Source of the DNA: Micavibrio sp. UBA2137
GTDB taxonomy: Bacteria > Pseudomonadota > Alphaproteobacteria > Micavibrionales > Micavibrionaceae
Reading direction: 5' to 3'
NCBI GenBank assembly: GCA_002328415.1
Contig: DCXL01000003.1
Location: 46,542 to 110,541 of the forward strand
DNA: 64,000 bases
Position numbers and translations under genes: made by a program. Position 1 is the first letter of the stretch, and every line of letters begins with the position of its first letter. Positions 53,825-62,572 of this stretch are shown here, one piece after another. The notes beneath the pieces are model-generated. The model saw only the letters and a list, made by a program, of their open reading frames with translations, was not told where the DNA came from and did not search any database.

Positions 53825-55081
53825 GTGAGCAGCATAAATAAACAATGGGAAAAGATTATGGCTGACTATCGCATTTTAGATGCTTTGGACACCAAAAATT
53901 CTTTTGAAATTAGTTCTCGTGAAATCAATAAGTACAAACAATCAAGATTAATGTGCAAAATTGATTTTAAAAAAGACAGGCCTAAAGCATTTAGAGAAAA
54001 TAACCTGTCTGTATTAGCCATTAATAACGGCAATTATAAAATTGCGCGAACTGATCCTTTTCTTGATTTGAAGGCAGTTAAAAAGAAAAAGCCAGAGAAG
54101 AGTTTTGAGTTGCCAAGGAATTTTATTTCGCTACAGGCTAATAATATTACCAGCGAAAGCAAAGCCTTAGATGCGGCAAAGTTATCTGGTATGCTTGACT
54201 ACTTATGCAAGGAAAAAACGGAATTAACTATCAGAGGCCGTGAATATTGCCAAGATTTTGACTTTTATCTAGCTGACATCAATGACAATAAAATAGAATA
54301 CAATGTATCAGGTGTTCAAATTGAAGTAGATGGAGGATATGAAAACTCTGAAAGCATTGTTTTGATTGAAGCAAAGATGGGTCTTACCGATGACATGAAT
54401 ATAAGGCAATTATTATATCCTCATATGAGCTACCAGAAAAAATATAAGAAAAAAATAGCTACGTATTTAATGTTTTATGAGGTTGGAGGTTATTTTCATT
54501 TTATACCTTTTGAGGTTATTGAACAAAGATGCATTTTAGATTTTAAGAGATATCGTATCTTTTCTTTAAATCAACAGGTGCAAGAAAGATGTAAATTCTC
54601 TGATATTAAAAACATTGATCTTGCTGCGGACTTAACAGATAGAAACATACCATTTCCACAAGCAAATTCATTTGAGATAGTTCTTACTACTTTTTATAAA
54701 TTAGCCGAAAAAGATTCTATTACGAAAGAGAAAATGTTTTTAGAACATGATATTTCTTTGCGTCAGTGGGATTATTATTCAAATGTTTTACTCTGGATGC
54801 AGCTGGTAGAAAAGAATGAGGACGGTGCTAAGCAAAAGGTTTACAGTTTAACTGAAAGAGGTAAACGTCTTATCAATCTATCTGAAAAGGAACGCATATT
54901 TGAGATGGCTAAAATTATCTTCTCCAATGAGGTTGTAAATCTTTTTTTAAATACAGATAATCCAAATATCCCTAAAGATTTATTGATTAGAAATAAAATC
55001 AATCCAGAAGCAGATACTTTTCCAAGAAGAATGAATACAGTTAAGTCATGGAAAAGATTTTTTAAAGAAGTCTTGAAATAA
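53825..55081 (+). CDS. Restriction endonuclease-like protein, partner of the adenine methylase
   Basis: The 418-residue protein has a PD-(D/E)XK-like core: D169 in IEVDGGY and E182-A-K184 in LIEAKMG, followed by a basic-helix region. The C-terminal 110 residues (REKMFLEHDISLRQWDYYSNV, YSLTERGKRLINL) look like a winged helix. It does not resemble R.DpnII, so it is a different nuclease type next to a DpnM-like methylase. The start could be GTG at 53825 or ATG at 53858. A GATC lies at 53813-53816 just upstream. The codon use and AT-richness differ from the dcw genes, which suggests horizontal transfer of the pair. Confidence 0.7.
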   Translation: MSSINKQWEKIMADYRILDALDTKNSFEISSREINKYKQSRLMCKIDFKKDRPKAFRENNLSVLAINNGNYKIARTDPFLDLKAVKKKKPEKSFELPRNFISLQANNITSESKALDAAKLSGMLDYLCKEKTELTIRGREYCQDFDFYLADINDNKIEYNVSGVQIEVDGGYENSESIVLIEAKMGLTDDMNIRQLLYPHMSYQKKYKKKIATYLMFYEVGGYFHFIPFEVIEQRCILDFKRYRIFSLNQQVQERCKFSDIKNIDLAADLTDRNIPFPQANSFEIVLTTFYKLAEKDSITKEKMFLEHDISLRQWDYYSNVLLWMQLVEKNEDGAKQKVYSLTERGKRLINLSEKERIFEMAKIIFSNEVVNLFLNTDNPNIPKDLLIRNKINPEADTFPRRMNTVKSWKRFFKEVLK

Positions 55082-55087
55082 ACAATT

Positions 55088-56017
55088 TTACATCACCAAT
55101 TTAGACGGTTCTTGCCCTGCGGTGTCGGCGTTGGGCGGGGTGCAGAATTGGCGGTTGAACTCGGCGATGACTTTGTCGGGCTCATCAACTTTACACGTGA
55201 TAAACGGAATATTCGAAGTTGTGAGCGCACGGTTCATGATATTAATGGCATCATAATCCGTGTTTTTGGCGGTGACGCGTTCATTTCCCGTCGAAACCTG
55301 AAGGCCAACGCCCATTTCCTGTGCCCAATCGAGGAGCTCTGGCTGAAAATCTGTAAAGGTACAGTCCAGCCCGTCAATGCCAAGACGGTCATGCAGTTCC
55401 TGTAATGTCCATTTGGCGTCGGGGTCAAAGCGCGTCGTGAGTGGAATATAGTCAGGCATCAAAACATTATCCGCGCCATAGAGAATATGCGATTTAATCG
55501 CAGGAATAAGGCGGATATCGCGAGAGGCCGCGCGGAAACTGGCCAGTAAATCCCAATCATACGAGGAACAGACATATTGCGAGCTGATATGCTCTGCCAA
55601 GGGATTGAGATAGCCAGTAATGGCCTCGACCGAACGCTCATCCTTTACGTCCAGATTCACAATAATGGCGCGGTCATAATTGGCGAGCAATTCAATAAGC
55701 TTGTCAAAGCTCGGGATACGGTTTCCCCCGCCAATATCAATATCCTTAATATCATCATAGGCGGGCAGAGGCTTTTTCCCCACATTTTCGCCAAAGCGTC
55801 CAAAACTATGGAAATATAAATCTTTATCATGTAACAATACAGGCACACCATCTTCTGTGACCTGAATATCGACCTCGATCCCGTCGGCACCGTTATCAAT
55901 AGCGTGCTTGATTGCAGCGATACTATTCTCGGGCAGGTGTTGGTTGAGGGGGTTGCCCTCGGGCAGAGAATGCGTCGGGCCATAGCCACGATGTCCAATA
56001 ATGTTAATTTTTTTCAT
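55088..56017 (-). CDS. Glycerophosphodiester phosphodiesterase
   Basis: GDPD enzymes release an alcohol and glycerol-3-phosphate from glycerophosphodiesters. The 309-residue protein has IIGHRGYGP, LPENSIAAIKHAIDNGADGIEVDIQ with the metal Glu and Asp, and LLHDKDL. No signal peptide is visible, so it is probably cytoplasmic. A second GDPD paralogue follows divergently after 91 bp. The C-terminal tail is unusual and ends PNADTAGQEPSKLVM. Ends 6 bp from the endonuclease stop. Confidence 0.9.
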   Translation of the reverse strand: MKKINIIGHRGYGPTHSLPEGNPLNQHLPENSIAAIKHAIDNGADGIEVDIQVTEDGVPVLLHDKDLYFHSFGRFGENVGKKPLPAYDDIKDIDIGGGNRIPSFDKLIELLANYDRAIIVNLDVKDERSVEAITGYLNPLAEHISSQYVCSSYDWDLLASFRAASRDIRLIPAIKSHILYGADNVLMPDYIPLTTRFDPDAKWTLQELHDRLGIDGLDCTFTDFQPELLDWAQEMGVGLQVSTGNERVTAKNTDYDAINIMNRALTTSNIPFITCKVDEPDKVIAEFNRQFCTPPNADTAGQEPSKLVM

Positions 56018-56108
56018 TCTCTTTACCGAATTTTAATTTTGTTGCAACATTGTGAATTATACATAATATATTAGTTGCGAAAAGTAAATAAAATAAGAAG
56101 ATGCGTAA

Positions 56109-57233
56109 ATGAGTTTTCAAATACTGGGGCATAGGGGGATGGGGCCGACAAGTACCCTGAAAGAGATGGCCCTCGACAGACTTGCTGAGAATACAATAGA
56201 GGCGTTCACGCATGCACTTGATCTGGGTGCAGACGGGCTTGAATTTGACGTTCATATGACAGCTGATGGACGCGTAGCCGTTATTCACGACAATAAACTG
56301 AATGAAAAGGTGGCAGGTGCCAATCGCACAGGCACGGAATTGGGCAATGTTGACCAATTTAATCTAGCCGCGATTCAGGGATATGACATGGGGAATGGCG
56401 GCCGTGTGCCCTCATTGGAAGAAACATTTGATTTATTTGTGGAGCGTAATGCGGCCTATCGCGCAGAACACGGACGCAATTTGACAATCAATATTGAATT
56501 CAAAGGTGAAGGCACTGTTCAGCCTGTTGTCAATATTATTTCAGACTATATTGCCGATGGGCGTTTGGCGGAGGAAGACTTCATCTTTAACAGCTTTGAA
56601 TGGGATAAGTTGCGCGAACTCAAAGCTATCAATCCAAATTTTAAGGTAATGCCTGCTATTAAGACAAAAGAGCTTTTTGGAGAGGGGAATATGGGTCGCC
56701 CAGGTGATAAGTATTTTGTTGACCCTGACCTCTCCTATGATCCTGCAGGGCTTCAAAAGCTGGCTGATTTCCATGCAGAAATTGGCGTACATGCCTTTGA
56801 TTGTATAATTTTTGACTTGCGTCCCGAAATGGTGGATTTTTGTGAAGCGCAAGGTGTCGGGCTGTTTACCTCGACATCCTATAATGTTGTCGATGCGGAT
56901 AAGATTGAAGACCCCATGCGTATCATGGTCGATGCGCGTGACAGGTTAAACTACACAGGGTTTCGTGCCGATGATGTCACAGAGACGCGCGGGCTTATCG
57001 CTGAAATCGAGGCAGAGCGCGACCTGGATGGCATGCAAAATGATGCCGAGCAGGGTATCACATTGGCTGAAACGGGTGAGCCTTTGCAGCTTATTATTGA
57101 AGAAGATGCCCCCCTTATTCAGGAAGCACCAAACTCACCTCAAAACAAAACTGAGGGTAATGCACAAGGCGGGTCATCAGACGATGAAACGATGGGTTTA
57201 CCCAACTTTATTCAATCAAACGGCCCGTTTTAA
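56109..57233 (+). CDS. Glycerophosphodiester phosphodiesterase with extended acidic tail
   Basis: This second GDPD has GHRGMGP, LAENTIEAFTHALDLGADGLEFDVHM and VIHDNKLN, and the middle INIEFKGEG with the metal Glu. The core ends near residue 290. The last 80 or so residues are acidic and low in complexity (EDAPLIQEAPNSPQNKTEG, GGSSDDETMGLP), with no recognised domain. There is no signal peptide. The paralogue pair shares the promoter gap 56018-56108. The stop overlaps that of the DUF218 gene by 4 bp. Confidence 0.88.
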   Translation: MSFQILGHRGMGPTSTLKEMALDRLAENTIEAFTHALDLGADGLEFDVHMTADGRVAVIHDNKLNEKVAGANRTGTELGNVDQFNLAAIQGYDMGNGGRVPSLEETFDLFVERNAAYRAEHGRNLTINIEFKGEGTVQPVVNIISDYIADGRLAEEDFIFNSFEWDKLRELKAINPNFKVMPAIKTKELFGEGNMGRPGDKYFVDPDLSYDPAGLQKLADFHAEIGVHAFDCIIFDLRPEMVDFCEAQGVGLFTSTSYNVVDADKIEDPMRIMVDARDRLNYTGFRADDVTETRGLIAEIEAERDLDGMQNDAEQGITLAETGEPLQLIIEEDAPLIQEAPNSPQNKTEGNAQGGSSDDETMGLPNFIQSNGPF

Positions 57234-57931
57234 GGCTGTCTCATCCCAAAGTCTGGCAGATGTGCGACGCGCTCGCGCTCGTGGTCGATATCGGGGTCCT
57301 CGCAGAATTGCCCGATATAGCTGTTGGGGTCATTATCAATGACACGGCTATCCTCTAGCTCGACAATGCCTGCAATGGCGGTGTTTTGCCAGTTATCGCG
57401 TGTGAATCCAAAGGGGTAAACAGGCGCAGAGACCAGATCGACATGATCAAGTTCGGGATGAAAGCGAATTGTGCCCATGGCGCGGCGTTGTTGATAGGCC
57501 ACCGTGTAAAGGCTGGCCGAATTAAACTCTCCCAGCATCGATTTGATATTGGCGACATTTTCCCCCGTATTTTTGGAGGTGCGGTCGGTCATAATGATAT
57601 GACGCTCGGGCACGCCCTCGGCAATCAGGATATCGCGCATATAATCGGCCTCACGCTTCAAGGACACGAAATCCCCCAATGCATCGGCATGTAATTGCGG
57701 GCGGCTCCACCACATAAAATTGGGTGTCAGCGCGGCCAGTACGTGGGGTTCAAAGACACGCGCGCCTCCTGTGAGGATGATGTCGTTAAAGCCGTGCCAG
57801 AAAAAGTCGCGGGCGACAGAGCGTGCCAATTCACCACTGATTGATTTGGCCCCGAAGACAACGGCAACGTCCGTTTTCTTGCTTGGAAAGTCATAGAAAA
57901 GGCGGTCTGTAACATCTTGTATATTTTGCAT
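57230..57931 (-). CDS. DUF218/YdcF-like protein
   Basis: The 233-residue protein has a DUF218 fold: AVVFGAKSISGELARS, ILTGGARVFEP, SKNTGENVANIKSMLGEF and LYTVAYQQRRAMGTIRF. YdcF-type members bind SAM or a nucleotide; ElyC/SanA-type members affect the wall and are membrane-anchored. Here the start at 57931 gives a soluble form. A longer start at 58021 gives a hydrophobic N-terminus (CFLPLFFTLCFAIFI) that could be an anchor, but it has no ribosome site and I keep the shorter one. Function is not fixed. Confidence 0.7.
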   Translation of the reverse strand: MQNIQDVTDRLFYDFPSKKTDVAVVFGAKSISGELARSVARDFFWHGFNDIILTGGARVFEPHVLAALTPNFMWWSRPQLHADALGDFVSLKREADYMRDILIAEGVPERHIIMTDRTSKNTGENVANIKSMLGEFNSASLYTVAYQQRRAMGTIRFHPELDHVDLVSAPVYPFGFTRDNWQNTAIAGIVELEDSRVIDNDPNSYIGQFCEDPDIDHERERVAHLPDFGMRQP

Positions 57932-58218
57932 AGAGGCAGTTCTAAAGCCTGAGCGCCTTATGTCAATGAAAATCGCAAAACAGAGTGTAAAAAATAGGGG
58001 CAAAAAACATAAACTTGACATAATTTACTAAAAAGTATGTTTTATATCAGTGTCTTATCCAAAATTAGTTCAAATTTTATGTAATATTAGGAAACTGTTT
58101 AAGCGGTGTTGCCATAATAACCTATGCGCTGAAAAAGCGAGTCTTATGACTTGTCTATGTGAGGGAAAACAAGAAGCGCAAAACGATAAAAAAGAACAAT
58201 AAAGTGGGATAGGGAACA

Positions 58219-59055
58219 GTGGTTCAATCTTTTAATTTTGAAGAGCATATGACCGAAGATGCCATGATAGAGGCATCAACGTCCTTGATGGATATTTTAG
58301 GCATGAATGCGTCCAGAATTTTTCAGGTTGTAGGGCAAGAGATTGAGGGGCTTAACCTTGGCCTGGGCTCATACGACAACATTGCTGAGGAAATCGTCGA
58401 ACTTGCACGTGAACAGAAAGAGCGCAATGAGAATGACGGCAAAGATGCCGCCATTGCGGTCATGGAAGAAATTCAAGAGAGAGAATTAGAGCGCATTTCT
58501 AGAATTCCTCCTCAGTTTGATTTGACAGCGGAAGAATGGGAAAATGTTGCTGAAAATCTAAAAGATCCTGAAGTTAGACAGGCTGTTACAGACCACTTGA
58601 CTAGAAATGGTGCGACAGATGCAGAAGCACAGCAAACTATCCTTTATATGGAAGCGTTGGCACGAATATCTGCTGCAGAAGATGCTGGTGTACAGCCAAG
58701 TCCTTCTGATGTAGCTCTTGCTGAAAGATATGAAAATGACCCAGCGATGAAAACACGCGTAAGTGATACTTTAAGTCTTATAAAGGAGCCTGGTGCAAAT
58801 AATTTAACTGCGCCTTCTTCTCCTTTACCTGCAGAAACGACTACAATTGAAGAGAGAGTTAACGAACTTGCATTGGAAGGTAGCTCAGAGGATGACGTTG
58901 TAGCATATCAGGCTTTTCAGGAAGCAGGGTCGCCTCAACAGGCTTTTACAATGGCAGCTGAAGGAAATATGCCTGAAGATACCCCTGACCTGGAGATGCC
59001 CGAAGAACGCCTTGCAGTTGCTGCAAATCCAAACTTCGAATTTGGACTAGGCTAA
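58219..59055 (+). CDS. Unrecognised acidic protein
   Basis: I do not recognise this 278-residue protein. It is strongly acidic (many Glu and Asp), without signal peptide or membrane segment. The first 160 residues look helical (TSLMDILGMNASRIF, EEIVELAREQKERNEN, AVMEEIQERELERI). The rest is rich in Pro, Ser, Thr and Glu and is probably disordered. GTG at 58219 has AGGGA 6 bases upstream; ATG at 58249 is an alternative. It stands alone between the DUF218 gene and a convergent gene. A TTGACA at 58015-58020 might be part of its promoter. Confidence 0.65.
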   Translation: MVQSFNFEEHMTEDAMIEASTSLMDILGMNASRIFQVVGQEIEGLNLGLGSYDNIAEEIVELAREQKERNENDGKDAAIAVMEEIQERELERISRIPPQFDLTAEEWENVAENLKDPEVRQAVTDHLTRNGATDAEAQQTILYMEALARISAAEDAGVQPSPSDVALAERYENDPAMKTRVSDTLSLIKEPGANNLTAPSSPLPAETTTIEERVNELALEGSSEDDVVAYQAFQEAGSPQQAFTMAAEGNMPEDTPDLEMPEERLAVAANPNFEFGLG

Positions 59056-59084
59056 TTAAAAATTCTTAAGCTATTAATTTTATA

Positions 59085-59657
59085 TTATCGTGGTAAAGCG
59101 TCTGGCGAAGTAGAACCAGTATTTTCTGCAACGCGAATAGGAAAATAAGTTGTGTAGGCATCTTGAAGCCAACTTGTCAATTCGGGGCGCATTCTGTCGA
59201 TATTATTTACATTTATTCTATTAGCGCCAGTTGTAATATTACTATCACGCGCATACAGTTCCAATTCCATTGTGATAGAGCTTCTGTCTCTATCTGGACC
59301 AAATGCAATTGCTACAGATTTACCTTCGCGAGCCATGCCGTGTACAATTTGAAGAACGGCAAGGCGTGTTTCGTCAGTTCCACCAAGTACGCTCACGACG
59401 AGTTGCCTAGATGAAATATCTTGAGAAGAACGGTTGAAGAGTTGTACTGACATGTCGTCAGCACACACAATAGGAAACATGCCACGTGCTTGCTGTGCCC
59501 ATCTTTCGCACAATTCGCTTCCTGAAACGGGCGCAGTGGCGGCCACCTGTGTGACTTGAGCGTCATTATTATTGGCAACGGCGTCTTGTGCGGTTGCGGG
59601 GGCTGCGGCCATGCCAAATGCGGCAAGTGACATCATTGTGTTTCTTAAAGCGCCCAT
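59085..59657 (-). CDS. Unrecognised secreted protein
   Basis: The 190-residue protein starts with a signal peptide (TMMSLAAFGMAAAPATAQ, cleavage near residue 24). The mature part has a pair of cysteines (ELCERWAQ, PIVCADD) and then a region with beta-like strands (RQLVVSVLGG, SITMELELYARD). No domain is recognised. Two nested inverted repeats (59681-59735) lie just upstream on this strand and may regulate it. It converges with the acidic protein gene. Confidence 0.65.
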   Translation of the reverse strand: MGALRNTMMSLAAFGMAAAPATAQDAVANNNDAQVTQVAATAPVSGSELCERWAQQARGMFPIVCADDMSVQLFNRSSQDISSRQLVVSVLGGTDETRLAVLQIVHGMAREGKSVAIAFGPDRDRSSITMELELYARDSNITTGANRINVNNIDRMRPELTSWLQDAYTTYFPIRVAENTGSTSPDALPR

Positions 59658-59680
59658 AGTTTTAATCCTTTTTAAAACGG

Positions 59681-59735
59681 TGTGTATTTATACACAGTGG
59701 GAAATCCTTAAAACGTGTATAATCAGCGGATTTCC
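59681..59735. promoter_or_regulatory. Two inverted repeats upstream of the 59085-59657 gene
   Basis: TGTGTAT TT ATACACA (59681-59696) is a perfect 16-base inverted repeat with a 2-base centre. GGAAATCC (59700-59707) and GGATTTCC (59728-59735) are perfect 8-base arms 20 bases apart. They lie 24-78 bp from the start of the secreted protein gene on the minus strand. The sites look like regulator-binding dyads; which protein binds is unknown. Confidence 0.45.
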
Positions 59736-59865
59736 AATAAAAATATCAATTTAACGCTTTGGACTATACGCCTCTTTTCCCTCAAATTCAAGAAAAACGA
59801 TACGACTCCGAACGTTAATCACCGAAATTTAAGCGTTCATTGTGGATTTTAGGTCACAGATGGCT

Positions 59866-60711
59866 CTATTGCCCCTTGGGATAGGGTAATTTGGTGCTGT
59901 TGCTTTCAATCTCAGCTTGTGCCATTTGCCATGCGATATAGCGTTCTGGACTGGCGGGATGCGTATCGAGGAGGGAGGCGCGATATTTGCCGTTATCGCC
60001 ATCCAGTTTATTGAGCACCCACATTAAGTTTTGTGCGCGTTCGAGATTGTAACCTGCATGTGAAAGCAGATAGGCAGATAACAAATCAGCCTCTTTTTCT
60101 TGTTCTTTGGAATAGCTGAGTGCGCCGATGCCATAACCCACCTGCATCATATCCTGAATTGCTTGCTGATCCTGTTGCTGATTAAAAGAACTGTAATAAG
60201 GGTTATTCGCATTGGCCGCACCGAGTACGACGGCGGTTAATACACCAGACACAAGCGCGCCTGTTGTGGCATTGCGCTCGGTTTCCTCATTATGGTTGGC
60301 CAGATGATGTCCAATTTCATGTGCAACCACAGCTGCCATTTCATCATCATTTTTAAGGTAATCCAGCAAGCCTTTAAAAATTGTGACTTTATATCCTTCA
60401 GAAGCATAGGCATTCACCTCGGCAGAATTATCGTAAACAACTTCGAAGTGGCAATCGGGATAATCGGAAACGGCGCATAAGGGCTCAACATGGTTAAGTA
60501 AATTATTGGAAATGCGGGTTAAGCGCTTTTGATAATGGCTATCACTTCTTTTGTACTTCTTGAGCGGGGCGTCATTTGTGGCAAAATCTTGTTCAAGTGC
60601 ATTTACTTCTGCATCACTCACCTGTGGCAACTGATAGGCAGAGCCAGCGCAAGCTGCAAGCGTGAACATGCACACGCTTCCCAAGCAAAAAATCTTTAAA
60701 TATGTCAACAT
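59866..60711 (-). CDS. M48-family metalloprotease, lipoprotein
   Basis: The 281-residue protein has a lipoprotein signal with lipobox LAAC at residues 18-21. It has the zinc motif HEIGH at 131-135 (VVAHEIGHHLANH) and a third ligand Glu likely E207 in KEQEKEADLLSAYL. This is the M48B/LoiP-YggG type that acts on outer membrane or periplasmic proteins. The C-terminal TPASPERYIAWQ-like end (THPASPERYIAW) is typical. It lies 44 bp from the next upstream gene. Confidence 0.93.
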   Translation of the reverse strand: MLTYLKIFCLGSVCMFTLAACAGSAYQLPQVSDAEVNALEQDFATNDAPLKKYKRSDSHYQKRLTRISNNLLNHVEPLCAVSDYPDCHFEVVYDNSAEVNAYASEGYKVTIFKGLLDYLKNDDEMAAVVAHEIGHHLANHNEETERNATTGALVSGVLTAVVLGAANANNPYYSSFNQQQDQQAIQDMMQVGYGIGALSYSKEQEKEADLLSAYLLSHAGYNLERAQNLMWVLNKLDGDNGKYRASLLDTHPASPERYIAWQMAQAEIESNSTKLPYPKGQ

Positions 60712-60755
60712 GAGAAAGGACGCTAAGCGAAAACTGTCTTTTTTGCAATCTAAAG

Positions 60756-61625
60756 TTAAAGCGCAGGTGTATTGTATGAAGCAGGTAGTAGGTTTTCTGG
60801 CGCGAGAGGTTCGTCGTTTACTATTGCCTCTTCCTCTGGTGCATCTCTCATACGTAATTCACGTCCATTTTCACGCAGGATATCGGCAATCGCGTCCCCT
60901 TTGAGATTTTGGTAACCCACGCTCACGGCGGCATTTGCTGCAATCGCACGCTCCCTATCTGTTAGGGTTTCGTCACTGGCTAACCGGTCCGTTGCCTCCT
61001 GGCGTGTTTGTGCGACCCAGTTTTCAAGATCTCTTTGTGCATGTGTAACAGCATTCTCACGCGCCAAAGGGCCGCTCCGTTGTGTACCAGCGGGAATTTC
61101 TCCATCGTAGTTGTCAACATAAGTGACGACACTTTCCCCATCTAAAGAAGCATGAGCAAAAATCTCCACAGGCTCCCCCCAGTGATTGATGCTAATTTCA
61201 TGCACGAAACCTGGAATATTGCGTTCGGCCATGCCTCGGATAAGATCCTTGTGGTCACTGACAATATGTGAGGCATCAAGTACTTTGCGCGTGTCGCCGA
61301 TTAGAAAACTGGCAGGCAATATACGTTCAGCTGCAAAGGCGGCAGCATCCTCAATTGAAAAACCTATGCCTAAAAGTTGAACATCATCCTGATGTGTACC
61401 CAAATGATAAAGGGCCGTGTCGTTGGCAAGTGCGCCTGATTTGAGGTCATCGGGCATGATAAGTTCGCGAATGCCATCAGTGACAAGGTCGGATATGGCG
61501 GCGGGTGGGTTGTTGACGCGCCATGCAACTTCGCCAAGTATACGCGCACCATTGGAAATATCTTGTTCGCCTGCAACTTCTGCGCCGACTTCTATACCAC
61601 GTAAAACCGCGCGTTCCTGGCCCAT
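60756..61625 (-). CDS. Unrecognised 289-residue soluble protein
   Basis: I do not recognise this protein. There is no signal peptide or membrane segment. It is acidic and rich in Ala, Glu and Arg. One helix-rich section (THAQRDLENWVAQTRQEATDRL) and a tail with EEEAIVNDEPLAPENLLP are visible. The start at 61625 is preferred because GAGGG lies 4-5 bases before it; a longer frame to 61646 is possible. It sits between a metalloprotease and an aspartoacylase-like gene, all on one strand. Confidence 0.65.
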   Translation of the reverse strand: MGQERAVLRGIEVGAEVAGEQDISNGARILGEVAWRVNNPPAAISDLVTDGIRELIMPDDLKSGALANDTALYHLGTHQDDVQLLGIGFSIEDAAAFAAERILPASFLIGDTRKVLDASHIVSDHKDLIRGMAERNIPGFVHEISINHWGEPVEIFAHASLDGESVVTYVDNYDGEIPAGTQRSGPLARENAVTHAQRDLENWVAQTRQEATDRLASDETLTDRERAIAANAAVSVGYQNLKGDAIADILRENGRELRMRDAPEEEAIVNDEPLAPENLLPASYNTPAL

Positions 61626-61676
61626 AATCCCTCTTTTGTTATGCACTTAGCATATGCAAACATTATGAAAAAAAGC

Positions 61677-62552
61677 TTAAAAAGAGAGTTTTTTAGGCCA
61701 CTCGTTTGTGATATCAGCGATATAGCAATATTCCTCACCCTGTTTGGGGCTCATATTTTTCGCAAAAATCGCTCCCTCCTTGTCCGAGGTAATAATTTGC
61801 CCGTCACGCGTTTTATAAATCGGGTCGCCGCGTTTAATTGATATTGCCGTTGCAAGAGGAAGCACAAGCTCGTAATCATCACGTTGAAGAATATAATCTG
61901 TCATCACAACAAAGTTTTGCATTTGTGTGCTTGTCCGCGGCGTTTTATCCAGAAACCCAAGTGTTGCAAGCACATTGACTACGGCGTTGTACCCACGTTC
62001 CAGTGCGTCCGGATCCTCGTGATAACCCGCCTCAATCAAAATAGCGGGCTTGCCTTGAGACTTCGCGTAATCAATGGTCATCTGACTGTTCCCAGGGGTG
62101 AGGTAATCCGAGGCACAGAGAACGGTTTTGTAAGCACTGGCCTTGACCATCTCGCGTGCAAGTTCGCTGTCATCCACGCATATCATATAGGCAGGCGTGG
62201 TTTGATCAGGAAAGCTGTGCAGGTCAATGAGCATATCCACCTCATCAATTAAATTCATGACGGCATGTGCCAAATCGGCTTCGTGCTTACCCTTGTTGGC
62301 GTTGGCAATGGCGCGCGACATGACGCGGTTCAAATTCATATCCAGATAGCGCGTGTTGGCATCTGCCGCGCGCTGGTTGCAGATGGGCGCACATTTGAGT
62401 GTTCCTTTGGCAAGTGTGAGAATGTCATCATCAATTTCGCGTATCAGGCGCTCAATGATGCGTGTCCCAACAGGCTCATCTCCGTGGATGCGGCCAGTGA
62501 GAAGGAGAGTAGGCCCGCTTTCAGTGCCTGTGCGCTCAATTGTTTTAATCAT
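61677..62552 (-). CDS. Succinylglutamate desuccinylase/aspartoacylase-family hydrolase
   Basis: This zinc carboxypeptidase-like family removes acyl groups from amino acids or peptides. The 291-residue protein has the zinc ligands H23-G-D-E26 in TGRIHGDEPVG and H112 in LIDLHSF. The arginine motif is in DMNLNRV and the catalytic glutamate is E173 in ILIEAGYHED. The C-terminal beta domain is present (AISIKRGDPIYK). The substrate cannot be told apart from sequence. It is 20 bp from the next GNAT gene, so they are likely co-expressed. Confidence 0.88.
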   Translation of the reverse strand: MIKTIERTGTESGPTLLLTGRIHGDEPVGTRIIERLIREIDDDILTLAKGTLKCAPICNQRAADANTRYLDMNLNRVMSRAIANANKGKHEADLAHAVMNLIDEVDMLIDLHSFPDQTTPAYMICVDDSELAREMVKASAYKTVLCASDYLTPGNSQMTIDYAKSQGKPAILIEAGYHEDPDALERGYNAVVNVLATLGFLDKTPRTSTQMQNFVVMTDYILQRDDYELVLPLATAISIKRGDPIYKTRDGQIITSDKEGAIFAKNMSPKQGEEYCYIADITNEWPKKLSF

Positions 62553-62572
62553 GTGTTTATTCTCCTCTTATC

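Noticed and set aside
57932..58021. Longer start of the DUF218 gene with a membrane-like N-terminus
   Set aside because: There is no ribosome site, and this stretch overlaps a TTGACA that could be a promoter for the opposite gene; the choice stays uncertain.
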